A stretch of DNA of 64,000 bases from Amaranthus tricolor. Taxonomy: Eukaryota > Streptophyta > Magnoliopsida > Caryophyllales > Amaranthaceae. A program made the position numbers and the translations under genes. Of the stretch, positions 1 through 10,293 are shown piece by piece. The number at the start of each line of letters is the position of its first letter. Within the stretch, counting starts at the first letter, position 1. The notes under the pieces are model-generated. The model made no database searches. It saw nothing but the letters and a program-made list of their open reading frames with translations, and was not told the origin of the DNA. The stretch spans positions 14,200,969 through 14,264,968 of the forward strand of contig NC_080053.1 of the NCBI RefSeq assembly GCF_026212465.1, written 5' to 3'.

Positions 1-1502
1 TATATATTATGGTGTTGAAGTGGTTAGAACTCAAAATCATAGTCATATGCTAGAAATTATTTTTTAAGTTACGATTTATGCGTTTTTAAACTTTTTTGGC
101 ACTTTCGCGCATAAAGAAGCTCAAATTTTGGTTTATTTTGCACGCAACTTGGCACACAAATCTATTTGGTATATATCATTCTGTTGAAGTTGTTTGAATT
201 GAAAATCTTATTCATATGTTAGAAATTACATGTTAAAATGCGATTTTATGATTTTTTAAGCTTTCTTTGCACTTTCGCGCAAGAAGCAGCTCAAACTTGG
301 TTTGTTTTGAACGTAACTTGGCATACAACACTATTTTGTATATATTATTGTGTTGAAGTTGTTAGAATTATAATCATAGTCATTTGCTAGAAATTACGTG
401 TTACGTTGCGTTGTTATGCGTTTTAAAGCTTTTTTGGCACTTTCGCGCATGAATTAGCTCAAACTTGGTTTGTTTTGCACGAAACTTGGCACTGAACACT
501 ATTTGGTATATATTATTGTGTTGAAGTTTTTATAAATCAAAATCATAGTCATATGCTAGAAATTACGTGTTAAGTTGCGATTTTATGCATTTTAAGCTTT
601 TTTGTCTCTTTCGCGCTTAAAGTAGCAAAAACTTCGTTTGTTTTGCACACGACTTGGCACACAAAGCAATTAGGTATATATTATTGCGTTGAAGTGGTTA
701 GAATTGAAAATCATAGTCATATACTAGATATTATGTGTTAACTTGCTATTTTATGCGTTTTTAAGCTTTTTTGGCACTTTTGCGCATAAAGCGGTTCAAA
801 CTTGGTTTGTTTTTCACGCAACATGGCACACAACACAATTTGGTATATATTACTGTGTTGAAGTTGTTAGAATTTAAAATCATAGTCATATGCTAGAAAT
901 TACGTGTTAAGCGGCGAGTTTATGCGTTTTTAAGCTTTTTTGGCACTTTAGCGCATAAAGACTTGGTTTGTTTTGCACGCCACTTGGCACACAACACTAT
1001 TTGGTATATATTATTGTGTTGAAGTGGTTAGAATTTAAAATCATAATCATATGCGAGAATTTACGTGTTAAGTTGCGATTTTATGCATTTTTAATCTTTT
1101 TTGGCACTTTCGCGCATAAAGTAGCTCAAACTTGGTTTGTTTTGCACATAACTTGGCATACAACACCATTTGGTATATTTTATTGTGTAGAAGTGGTTAG
1201 AATTGAAAATTATAGTCATATGCTAGAAATTACGTGCTAAGTTGTGATTTTATGCGTTTTTATGCTTTTTTGGCACTTTCGCGCATAAAGTAGCACAAGC
1301 TTCGTTTGTTTTGCACGAAATATGCCACAACACTATTTGGTATATATTATTGTGTTGAAGTGGTTAGAATTGAGAATCATAGTCATATGCTAGAAATTAC
1401 GTGTTAAGTTGCGATATTATGGGTTTTTAAGCTTTTTTGGCATTTTCATCCATAAAGTACCTCAAACTTGGCTTGTTTTGCACGAAACTTGGTACACAAC
1501 AC
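1..1502 (+). repeat. Satellite array, subfamily A, left block (about 9 monomers)
   Basis: Head-to-tail monomers of about 168-170 bp. The landmark GGTATATATTATTGTGTTGA recurs near 169, 335, 511, 672, 842, 1001, 1171 and 1339. Other conserved blocks are CATAGTCATATGCTAGAAAT, a T-rich stretch with TTATGCGTTTTTAAGC, CACTTTCGCGCATAAAG, and TTGGTTTGTTTTGCACG. Monomers differ by scattered substitutions and small indels (one near 960 is about 10 bp short). Short open frames here are by-products of the repeat, not genes. The array continues beyond the window and resumes after copia-1. Confidence 0.97.
1498..1502. repeat. Target-site duplication of copia-1, left copy (AACAC)
   Basis: AACAC directly precedes the TG that opens the left LTR and is repeated at 10289-10293 directly after the right LTR. 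Removing the element and one copy restores an ordinary satellite monomer (CACAACACTATTTGG). Confidence 0.93.
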
Positions 1503-3005
1503 TGAAAACTCAACTCTCTTAAATAATGGTAAGGAGAATTTGAAGACTCAATTCTCTTGAATGATGATAATTCAAAACACATATTGATTAATCAAATAAA
1601 TTAAGTAATTACATTTAGTTGTTTAAGTAAGTCTAAAATCATATTAGATATACATTTGATAAGTAATATATATATTAAAGTTCGAAGATATTGGAATATG
1701 CTTAAAGAACTTAAGTTTATCTTAAAGTTGATTTTATAAGTCTTGAAATACGTTTCAAAGTCTTGAAGATAATTACGCTTATAATCAGGTTAATTTCATA
1801 ATTATATTTGAAATATTTTAATTGGTCTTGTTCATTAAAATTAACTTTGATATTATTTGAAATTAAGTTTGAATATTTTATTACACGTTTTATCTTAAAC
1901 GTTCAAATGTTTTATATTTAAACTTTAATTTAAATATGTGCTTAAATTAATTTGATGATTAAATATAGTACAAGGTACACATGTTTTGTTAATTATAGTA
2001 CACGGCTATATTTGATGTTAAAATTGGTTGTTATGCAAATTATAGAGTTTTCTATTAATAAGATGATATTTCAATTAACATTAAAAATAGAAAATGACTA
2101 TTTGAATTAATACTAAAAATAGGAATTAATTTGAATGATTATTTAAATGTTGATAAATCTGGTTTGTGTTTAGTTTTCATTATCTTGTGTGAGTACTAAC
2201 GTGGCAGCATAGCATTGAATATTAAAGATAAATTACAAGCACAATGACGAAATTATTTTGGCTGTCAATACACGTCAGTTTGATGTTAAGCTCAAGATCT
2301 TGAGGACAGGCGCAGAATGACCAGGTCAACAGAAAATAACGGAAATGAGCCTTCTTGTTTTCTAAGATGTGTTGAGGCGTAACAGTAAATATATGAGGCT
2401 TCATTTCAGAATTAAGGATACATCTCTATGCACCTCTTCTTATAAATTTCTCTCTTTAGAAATTCTCTAAGTGTTTTAAAGAGTTGTAATTCTTAGTTCA
2501 TCTAACTCTTACATTTGTAATAGGCTTAAGAGTTTTAAAAAGAGTTAGATTAAGTTTAATACGCCTAACCAAGAATACTTTTCAAAGTGTTCAACTTGTG
2601 AATCTCTATTGTGAGATTTGAGATTTTCTTTTATTAAAGGGAGTTGTAATACGGTTCTTCAAGGGGAAGAATGTGGTGTGAGGAGATAGTGAGATCTTCT
2701 TGTTTGTATTAAAGCCGGATTAACAAAAGGCGTTGAAATCCTACGGGTTGAAAGAGAACCCATAGGCGGGGAGTAGGTAGGTTAGAACCAAACCTCGTTA
2801 ACATATCGTGTATTCGTGTGTTATACTTTAAAGTTTATTTTCTGCACATACGTTATTGTTTACGAATTGACTCAAAACTGTTCCAGAAAACATTTTTGAC
2901 AGACTCCTCAAACTCTTGAGACAAGTTTCCAGACAAAATTTTAAATAGCCCAAACTCTCTATTCACCCCCCCTCTAGAGAGTATTCAACCTCATATTAAA
3001 TTTCA
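1503..3005 (+). repeat. copia-1 5' LTR (1503 bp)
   Basis: Begins TGAAAACTC and ends TTTCA. It aligns with 9376-10288, which begins TGAAGACTC and ends TTTCA. Near the end it carries a 7-C tract followed by TCTAGAGAGTATTCAACCT, shared with the 3' LTR apart from tract length. A segment from about 1807 to 2279 is present only in this copy. No gene inside. Confidence 0.94.
2441..2447 (+). promoter_or_regulatory. Possible TATA box of the copia-1 5' LTR
   Basis: TATAAAT in the context CTTCTTATAAATTTCTCTC, about 560 bp before the LTR end. The equivalent site in the 3' LTR reads TATAATTT. The call rests only on the motif and its place within an LTR; AT-rich sequence makes chance matches common. Confidence 0.35.
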
Positions 3006-3007
3006 AT

Positions 3008-3019
3008 TGGTATCAGAGC
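3008..3019 (+). promoter_or_regulatory. copia-1 primer binding site
   Basis: TGGTATCAGAGC lies two bases after the 5' LTR. It is complementary to the 3' end of plant initiator methionine tRNA, the usual primer of plant Ty1/copia elements. The same 12-mer occurs in copia-2. Confidence 0.93.
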
Positions 3020-3048
3020 TTAGTTTCACATAAAAAGAGTAATATCTT

Positions 3049-4842
3049 GTGATGGATCCAATAGGAGAAGAATTGTTTGCTCAAGGACGTTCGTGCTCAA
3101 GACCACCTTTGTTTTGCGGTACAAATTTCTCACATTGGAAAACTTTGATGAAAATGTTTGTTATTGATCAAGATATGGAACTTTGGGAGATCATAACTAA
3201 AGGACCTAAGATACTCATAAAAAAGGACGCTCAAGGAAATGATATACTAAACTCTGAATCCGAATATTCACAAACTGATTTGGATTGGGTTTTCAAAAAC
3301 TATAGGGCAATGAATCAATTATGTTGTGCTTTAAATGATATTGAGTTTAATCGAGTTTCTTCATGTACAAGTGCTAAAGAAATATGGGACAAGTTGGTTG
3401 TGACATACGAAGGAACAAGTCAAGTAAAGGAGACAAAGATCAACATCCTTATGCATCAATACGAAATGTTTAAGATGAAAAAGGATAAGAATATAAATGA
3501 AATGTTTACTCGTTTTACTTTGATTACTAACAGTTTGAATTCTCTTGGCAAAACTTTTACTAATGCAGAAAAAGTCCAGAAGGTCTTGAGGTGTCTTCCA
3601 AGATCCAAATGGGGTCCAAAAGTCACCGCCATTAAGGAAGGTCAAGACTTGAGAATTCTATCACTTGACGATCTCCTTGGAAAACTCACAACTCATGAAC
3701 TTACCCTGCATGATGATGGAGAAAATGATGTAATACCTTCCATGAAAAATCTTGCGTTAAAAGCTAAGAAACGTCATGAATCTTTAAGTGATGATAAAGA
3801 AAGTGATGATCAAGAAGATCCATTTGCATTGATTACAAAAGGTCTTGATGGAATCATGAAGATGTGAAAAAGATTTATGAAATTTAAATCCAGAAATAAA
3901 GGTAAGTCTTCTAACTCTAATTGAAACTTTAAGACTAACAAACTTGCTTGTTTTGAGTGTGGATCTACAGAACATATTGTAAAGGACTGTCCTAAGAAGA
4001 AAAGGGAATCCTACAAAAAGAACAAGAAGAAACAAGCGATGGTTGCAACTTGGAGTGATTCTGAAGGATCATCCGAATCTGAAAGTGAAGATGGACAATC
4101 TCATGTATGTCTTATGGCTAATAATGATAACAATGATGACATAGATCAAAACCATAAAGAGGTACGTGAATTTCTTAACACCTGCTCAAAAGATGAATTA
4201 GTAACAACTCTCGTTAATATGTTTCAAATTGAAAAAATTTTAAAAGATGAGAAAGATACCTTAGAGTATAGAATACGTCATTATGCTGAAGGTTGTGAAG
4301 AAATCTTAAATAAAAATGAATCGCTAAATGCTGAAACAATTAAACTTGAAAAGACTGTCAAGATCTTGAAAGAACAGAATCTCAGCCAGATTAAAAAGCT
4401 TATTGACCTTAAGAATGAGAACAATGACCTTGAAGCCATGCTCAAAACCTTGAAACATGAGTCTGAGAAAAATCTACAAGCATTAACCAAACAAAATGAA
4501 TCCGAAAATAAATTCACTAAAATGCTTACATGTCAAAAACCATCTAGTGATAAACGTGGTATTGGTTATAATAATATTACACATAACTATAAGAGTAAAA
4601 CTACATTTGTGAAAAGTGCATATAAATATAAACGTACACCTACTTGCACCTTTTGTTGCAAAGAAGGACATATTAGACTTGCATGTCCATACAGACGTAA
4701 GGAAAATTATATTATCAAGAATTCCTTTCCTCTTGAATTGCGTGGACAGATAAAGCAAATATGGGTTCCTAAAGCGACAAGACCACCCAACATGGTCTAT
4801 CCCGAATATGGTTCCAAATTTTTCAAATGGATAGCCAAGTAA
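3049..4842 (+). pseudogene. gag: copia-1 gag (two premature stops)
   Basis: Encodes the structural nucleocapsid polyprotein of the element. One frame runs from the ATG at 3049 to TAA at 4840-4842 but is cut by TGA at 3865-3867 and TGA at 3922-3924. The first part resembles the Gag of copia-2 (copia-type UBN2 gag domain). After the stops comes a CCHC zinc knuckle (CFECGSTEHIVKDCP, about 3952-3996) in the same frame, then an acidic Ser/Glu stretch, a long charged coiled coil (about 4190-4530) and a second CX2CX4HX4C knuckle (about 4648-4690). Two knuckles with a coiled coil between them is also the copia-2 layout. The ATG at 3049 is about 30 bp after the primer binding site. Confidence 0.9.
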
Positions 4843-4874
4843 GGTTGAGAAAGGTTATTTTTTTTGTTTTGTAG

Positions 4875-7800
4875 GATAAACAAAAGTGGATTCTAGATAG
4901 TGGATACTCGAGGCATATGAGTTGTAAAATCTCTTTATTTTCTGAAATTAAGGAAAGATGCAATGGCTCAATCACCCTAGGAGATAAAGGTAAATGCAAA
5001 ATTTTAGGCGTTGGTAAAATTGGTAAGAATCCATCTAAAACTATTGACAATGTTTATTTAGTTGAAGATCTAAAATTTAATTTGCTAAGTGTGTCTCAAC
5101 AATGTGATAAAGGTAATGAAGTAATATTTGATAAAGAAAAATGTGTTGTTAAAAATCCTAATACCGGAGATACTTTCATTACTGCCCTTAGAAATGATAA
5201 TGTTTATACCTTGCATACTAACGAAATTGCAGCTCAGAATTTTAAGTGCTTGAAAGCTATTACAAATAATCGAAAACTATGGCATAGACGTCTTGGTTAC
5301 ATCAATACTCACACCATGCATAAGTTGGTAAGTAAAGATCTAGTTAAGGGACTTCCAGCTCTTGACTATAAACAAAGTCCTATTTGTGACGCATGCATTA
5401 AAGGTAAACAAGTAAGAAGTTCATTCAAACCTAAGAAAATGGTAAGTACATAAAGACCATGTGAACTCTTACATATTGATTTATGTGGACCAATGCGTGT
5501 ACGGAGCACAAGAGGTAAATCTTACATCTTAGTTACAGTTGATGATTATTCTAGATTTACATGGGTTGATTTTTTAAAGGATAAAAGTGAAGCCTTGAAA
5601 CTGTTCTCAAGACGTTGTAAAGAGATGCAAACTCAACTGAACCTTCCTATAGTCTCAATCAGAAGTGACCATGGAAGAGAGTTTGATCAACTAGGCTTTG
5701 ATTCCTTTTGTGAAAAATATGGAATAACCCATAACTTTTCAGCTCCTAGGACACCCCAACAAAACAGTGTGGTTGAAAGGAAAAATTGAACCTTAGAAGA
5801 AATGGCTAGGACAATGCTTATTGAAAATGAATTAGCTAAACACTATTGGGCTGAGGCTGTTAACACAACTACTTATGTTTTAAATAGATGCCTTATAAGA
5901 CCCATAATTAAGAATACTCCCTATGAGTTATTCAAAGGAAGAAAACCGAATATAGCATACCTTAGACCATTTGATTGCAAATGTTTTATTCATAATAATG
6001 GTAAAGACAATTTAGGTAAATTTGATGCTAGAAGTGATGAAGGTATATTTCTTGGATACTCACTAAATAGTAAAGCTTATAGAGTGCTAAACAAATGTAC
6101 AAATATAGTTGAAGAAAGTATACATGTTGTTTTTGATGAATCCGACAATGGAACATTAAATGAAGGATTTAAAGAGTTAAATCTTATTAAACACTTTAAT
6201 GATTTGAGTGATGACGAACTAGATGTTAATGTTATTAGTGAAGTTAAAAGGATTAACATGCAGGATACCATAGAAAATATTGATGATGAAGGAAAACAGA
6301 TTGTAAACATTGAAGACTCACAGTCTGATCTTGAGACCTAATCTCAAGAACTTGAGATAGTTCCTGAACATACTACTTTAGAAACACCAATTAGAAACTT
6401 CTCAAATGAAGTAAGTACAAGTTCTTTGAATGAAAACAAACCATCCGTACTACAAAGAAGAATTAGAATGTCATCTCAACATCCTCCAGAAAACATTATA
6501 AGTGATCCAAACAAAGGTACGCAAACTCGATCCTCTCTTAAGAATCTATGTGCATTTTTTGCTTTTGTTTCTCTTGGAGAACCAAAGGATGTTAAAGAAG
6601 CATTACAAGAACTAGAGTGGATCATTGCAATGCAAAATGAATTAAATGAATTCGAAAGGAACAAAGTTTGGGATCTAGTTGAAAGATCTCCAGATCGTAC
6701 TATCATTGGAACTAGATGGGTGATTCGTAACAAACTCAATGAGGATGGAGACATTGTAAGGAATAAAGCAAGGCTGGTAGCTCAAGGCTATAATCAAAAA
6801 GAAGGTATAGATTATGATGAAACTTTCGCACCAGTTGCACGGTTAGTATCTATTCATATTATGCTTGCTTTTGCTTCATACATGAATATTAAACTAAATC
6901 AAATGGATGTTAAATGTGGTTTCTTAAATGGATATTTACAAGAGGAATACATGTTAAACAACCACCCGGCTTTGAAAATTCTGATCTACCTAATCATGTG
7001 TTCAAACTAAATAAAGCGCTATATGGCTTGAAACAAGCTCCAAGAGCTTGGTATGCCAGATTTAGCTTACATTTACTTGAAAATGAATTTCAAGGAGGTA
7101 AAATTGATAAAACACTTTTCATTAAAACTAAAGGAAAAGATATTCAAGTTGTTCAAGTATATGTTGATGATATATTGTTTGGAGCTACTAATGATTCTTT
7201 GTGCAAGGAATTTTCTGAGATTATGTGCAAGGAATTTGAAATGAGCATGATGGGAGACTTAACATTCTTTCTTGGACTACAAATAAAGCAAAAGAAAGAT
7301 GGCATATTTATTTGTCAAAGTAAATATGTTAAAGACTTGTTAAAGAAGTACAATATGGATCAATGTAAAGATGTTAATACGCCTATGAGTGCAACACTAA
7401 GTCTAGACTAAGATATAAATGGTAAGAGTGTTGATCAAAAGACTTATAGAGATATGATTGGTTCTTTATTGTATTTAACTGCTAGTCGTCCTGATATCAT
7501 GTTCAGTGTTTGCTTCTGTGCTCGTTTTCAAGCTAACCCAAAAGAATCTCACTTAACAGCAATTAAGAGAATTTTTAGATATTTATATGGGACTAAAGAC
7601 TTTGGTCTATGGTACCCTAGTTGTGGAAATTTTAGTTTGATTGGTTTTTCAGATGCTGATTATGCTGGATACAAGGTTGATAGAAAAAGCACCTCAGGAT
7701 CGTGTCAATTCTTAGGAAATTCATTAATTTCATGGTATTCTAAAAAGCAAAATTCAGTTGCTTTATCTACAGCTGAAGCTGAATACATAGCTGCAGGTGC

Positions 7801-8122
7801 ATGTTGCTCTCTAATTTTATGGATTGCTCAACAACTTCGAGATCTTGGAATTGATTTCAAAGGAATACCAATAAAGTGTGATAATACAAGTGCAATTTTT
7901 ATTACTAAGAATCCTGTACAACATTCACGTACAAAACACATTGAGGTACGTTACCATTTTATAAGAGATCATGTTGAAAAAGGTAATATTTCTTTATCCT
8001 TTATATCTACTGAAAATCAGTTAGCGGATATATTTACAAAACCTTTACGTGCTGATCGTTTTGCTTATATACGTATGGAACTTAGCATGCTAAATGATGT
8101 TGCACGAATTAAGGGGGAGTAA
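4875..8122 (+). pseudogene. pol: copia-1 pol: protease, integrase, reverse transcriptase, RNase H (broken)
   Basis: The frame opens at 4875 after a TAG. Protease has a DSG-type active site (ILDSGYSRHM). GAG-pre-integrase carries an HHCC-like pattern (LWHRRLGY, ICDACIKGK). The integrase core shows HIDLCGPM, IRSDHGREF and SVVERKN, giving D, D and E. Reverse transcriptase has YVDDILFGAT (about 7160-7190); RNase H has FSDADYAG and STAEAEY. Breaks: TAA at 5451-5453, TGA at 5787-5789 where Arg is expected, TAA at 6339-6341, a frameshift between about 6914 and 7010, and TAA at 7409-7411. The pol frame differs from the gag frame here. The 3' end overlaps an AAGGGGGAG motif (8111-8119). Confidence 0.94.
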
Positions 8123-9375
8123 TGACAAAGAGTAAAATGGTTAAATATTAAACGTAATTGTTACTTAATTCTAAGTATGTATTAAGGGGTAGCATTATAA
8201 CTTCATGTTTGATTGTCAATATATGTGTTTGTTTATGCATGAGTTTGAGAATTGAAAATTTAATTTCAATTTCTTAAAAATTATTTGATCTATAAAAATG
8301 GGATTTATAATTAAATACCTTTAATCAATAAAGGTAATTTATTTATTTTATTTTTAAACAAAATTGTTTGTTTGAATTACTTATGGACGTCATCCATGCA
8401 TTAAGATCTTGTTCATGACTTTTGTTTAAATCCAATTAATCTCATAATTGCATTTCCAAATCAAACACCCATTCATATCGTTCTACAACCGGTCAAGTTA
8501 CACATGTTTTGCATTCAATTGTATTGTCAACAAACAGACAAGGAAATGAAAATTCCTGTTGCTGTTGATACCACCCCAATCTAAACCATTCCTCCAACCG
8601 TTGATGAAACCACTTCACCTGGTAAACCAAAACCTTCCAAGAAAAGGAAGACAAGGTCCAGGAAGTAATCTTAATTGTTGATGGATGATAAACAATTTTT
8701 TAGTTCGGCAAACAATGTTTTTATTAACAATCCCAACATTTTCCTCTCCTTGTTTACTTTTTGATGAAAGTCAAAAAGGGGGAGATAATATGTAAATATT
8801 TATTTTTATTTGCATGTTTATTTGCTTGCTTGCTGGAGATTTACATTTGTTTTTAGATGTTCTGATTTATTGATTTATTAATGAATGGATAGTTTGCTTG
8901 CTCTAATTTATTGTTGAATTGTTTTGTTTATTGCTAAATGCATTCATTCAACATTCATGCATGGGGGAGATATGAAAATTTCGAAGGAAAATTTGTGAAG
9001 ATATATAAAATTTGATAGTTGTTGATTATTGATTATTGTTCATGTTCATAATGTTTGATAATCATGTTTTTGATATTAAAGCATTGATATGATGCTACAT
9101 TACAATATTGATTATTATATTTGCATGTAATGTGATTGGATATTTGTTTGCATGATAATGAAACATGAAAATTCATTGATTTATACTATTCTGTTTTTAT
9201 ATTGTTCTGATTTGAAACTGTTTTCAAAATCTTGAAGAACATTCTGATTGATGATAAAGTCTTGAAAATATTCTGTTTAAAGATAAATTGTTTATTCTTA
9301 TCATGTTTTGAGTTCATATTAACTTAGAAATATGACTTAGGAAAATATGGTTTTGACTTTCATCAAGGAGGAGAT
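8123..9375 (+). other. copia-1 pol-to-LTR spacer with repeated polypurine motifs and an envelope-like ORF remnant
   Basis: About 1.25 kb without an intact ORF. Purine motifs are AAGGGGGAG at 8111-8119 (overlapping the pol end), AAAAAGGGGGAG at 8773-8784, GGGGGAGA near 8963-8970 and AAGGAGGAGA at 9364-9373, directly before the 3' LTR. Multiple such tracts are typical of Sireviruses. Around 8560-8668 one frame, broken by a TAA, reads Pro/Thr-rich and then basic (KPSKKRKTRSRK, stop), which looks like the tail of a degraded third ORF. The rest is AT-rich with no other feature seen. Confidence 0.7.
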
Positions 9376-10288
9376 TGAAGACTCAACTCTCTTAAATAAT
9401 GATAAGGAGAATTTGAACACTCAATTCTCTTGAATGATGATAATTCAAAACACATATTGATTAAACAAATAAATTAAGTAATTACATTTAGTTGTTTAAG
9501 TAAGTCTAAAATCATATTTGATATACAGTTGATAAGTAATATATATATTAAAGTTCGAAAATATTGGAATATGCTTAAAGAACTTAAATTTATCTTAAAG
9601 TTGATTTTATAAGTCTTGAAATACGTTTAAAAGTCTTGAAGATAATTACGCTTATAATCAGGTTAATTTCGTAATTATATTTGATGTTAAGCTCAAGATC
9701 TTAACGACAAGGCGCAGAATGACCAGGTCAATAGAAAATAACGGAAAAGAGCCTTCGTGTTTTCTAAGATGTGTTGAGGCGTAATACTATATATATGAGG
9801 CTTCATTTCAGAAGTAAGAATACATCTCTATGCACCTCTTCTTATAATTTTCTCTCTTTAGAAATTCTCTAAATGTTTTAAGGAGTTGTAATTCTTAGTT
9901 CATCTAACTCTTGCATTCTTATTAGGCTTAAGAGTTTTAAAAAGAGTTAGATTAAGTTTAATACGCCTAACCAAGAATACTTTTCAAAGTGTTCAACTTG
10001 TGAATCTCTATTGTGAGATTTAGGATACTGAGGTCTTCTTGTTTGTATTAAAGTCGGATTAATAAAAGGCGTTGAAATCCTACGAGTTGAAAGAGAACCC
10101 ATAGGCGGGGAGTAGGTTGGTTAGAACCGAACCTCGTTAACATATCGTGTGTTATACTTTAAATTTTATTTTCCGCACATACGTTATTGTTTACGAATTG
10201 ACCCAAAATTATAAATAGCCCAAACTCTCTATTCACCCCCCCCCCCCCCCCCCCCTCTAGAGAGTATTCAACCTCCTATTAACTTTCA
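9376..10288 (+). repeat. copia-1 3' LTR (913 bp, internally deleted)
   Basis: Starts TGAAGACTC directly after a purine tract and ends TTTCA, followed by the TSD. Compared with the 5' LTR it lacks about 472 bp (joined at a shared TTTGA, 9680-9684), about 64 bp before GTCTTCTTGTTTG, and about 61 bp before AAATAGCC. Its C tract is 20 C (10236-10255) against 7 in the 5' LTR. Confidence 0.92.
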
Positions 10289-10293
10289 AACAC
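10289..10293. repeat. Target-site duplication of copia-1, right copy (AACAC)
   Basis: AACAC after the terminal CA of the 3' LTR, identical to 1498-1502. The satellite then continues in phase with CTATTTGG-type sequence. Confidence 0.93.

Larger units (their letters stand above)
1503..10288 (+). mobile_element. copia-1: degenerate Ty1/copia (Sirevirus-like) LTR retrotransposon
   Basis: An 8786-bp element on the plus strand inserted in satellite. It has a 5' LTR (1503-3005), an initiator-Met-type primer binding site, gag, pol in the order protease, integrase, reverse transcriptase, RNase H (the Ty1/copia order), repeated polypurine motifs and a shorter 3' LTR (9376-10288). A 5-bp TSD AACAC flanks it. 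Both coding regions carry in-frame stops, pol also has a frameshift, and the 3' LTR has lost about 0.6 kb, so it is not autonomous. Repeated AAGGGGGAG-type motifs, a long pol-to-LTR spacer and the C-tract-rich LTR end are features of the Sirevirus lineage; that placement is inference without a phylogeny. Confidence 0.95.

Noticed and set aside
968..1240. Open frames of 60-100 codons throughout the satellite (here and at 10432, 17455, 20163, 27063, 30616, 54075, 59066 and others), with recurring peptides such as FYAFLSFFGTFAHK
   Set aside because: They are translations of the tandem monomer, restart in a different frame each monomer because the period is not a multiple of three, and show no independent coding signal.
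2222..2404. 60-codon minus-strand frame in the copia-1 5' LTR
   Set aside because: Short, inside the LTR, no recognisable motif; part of the region absent from the 3' LTR.
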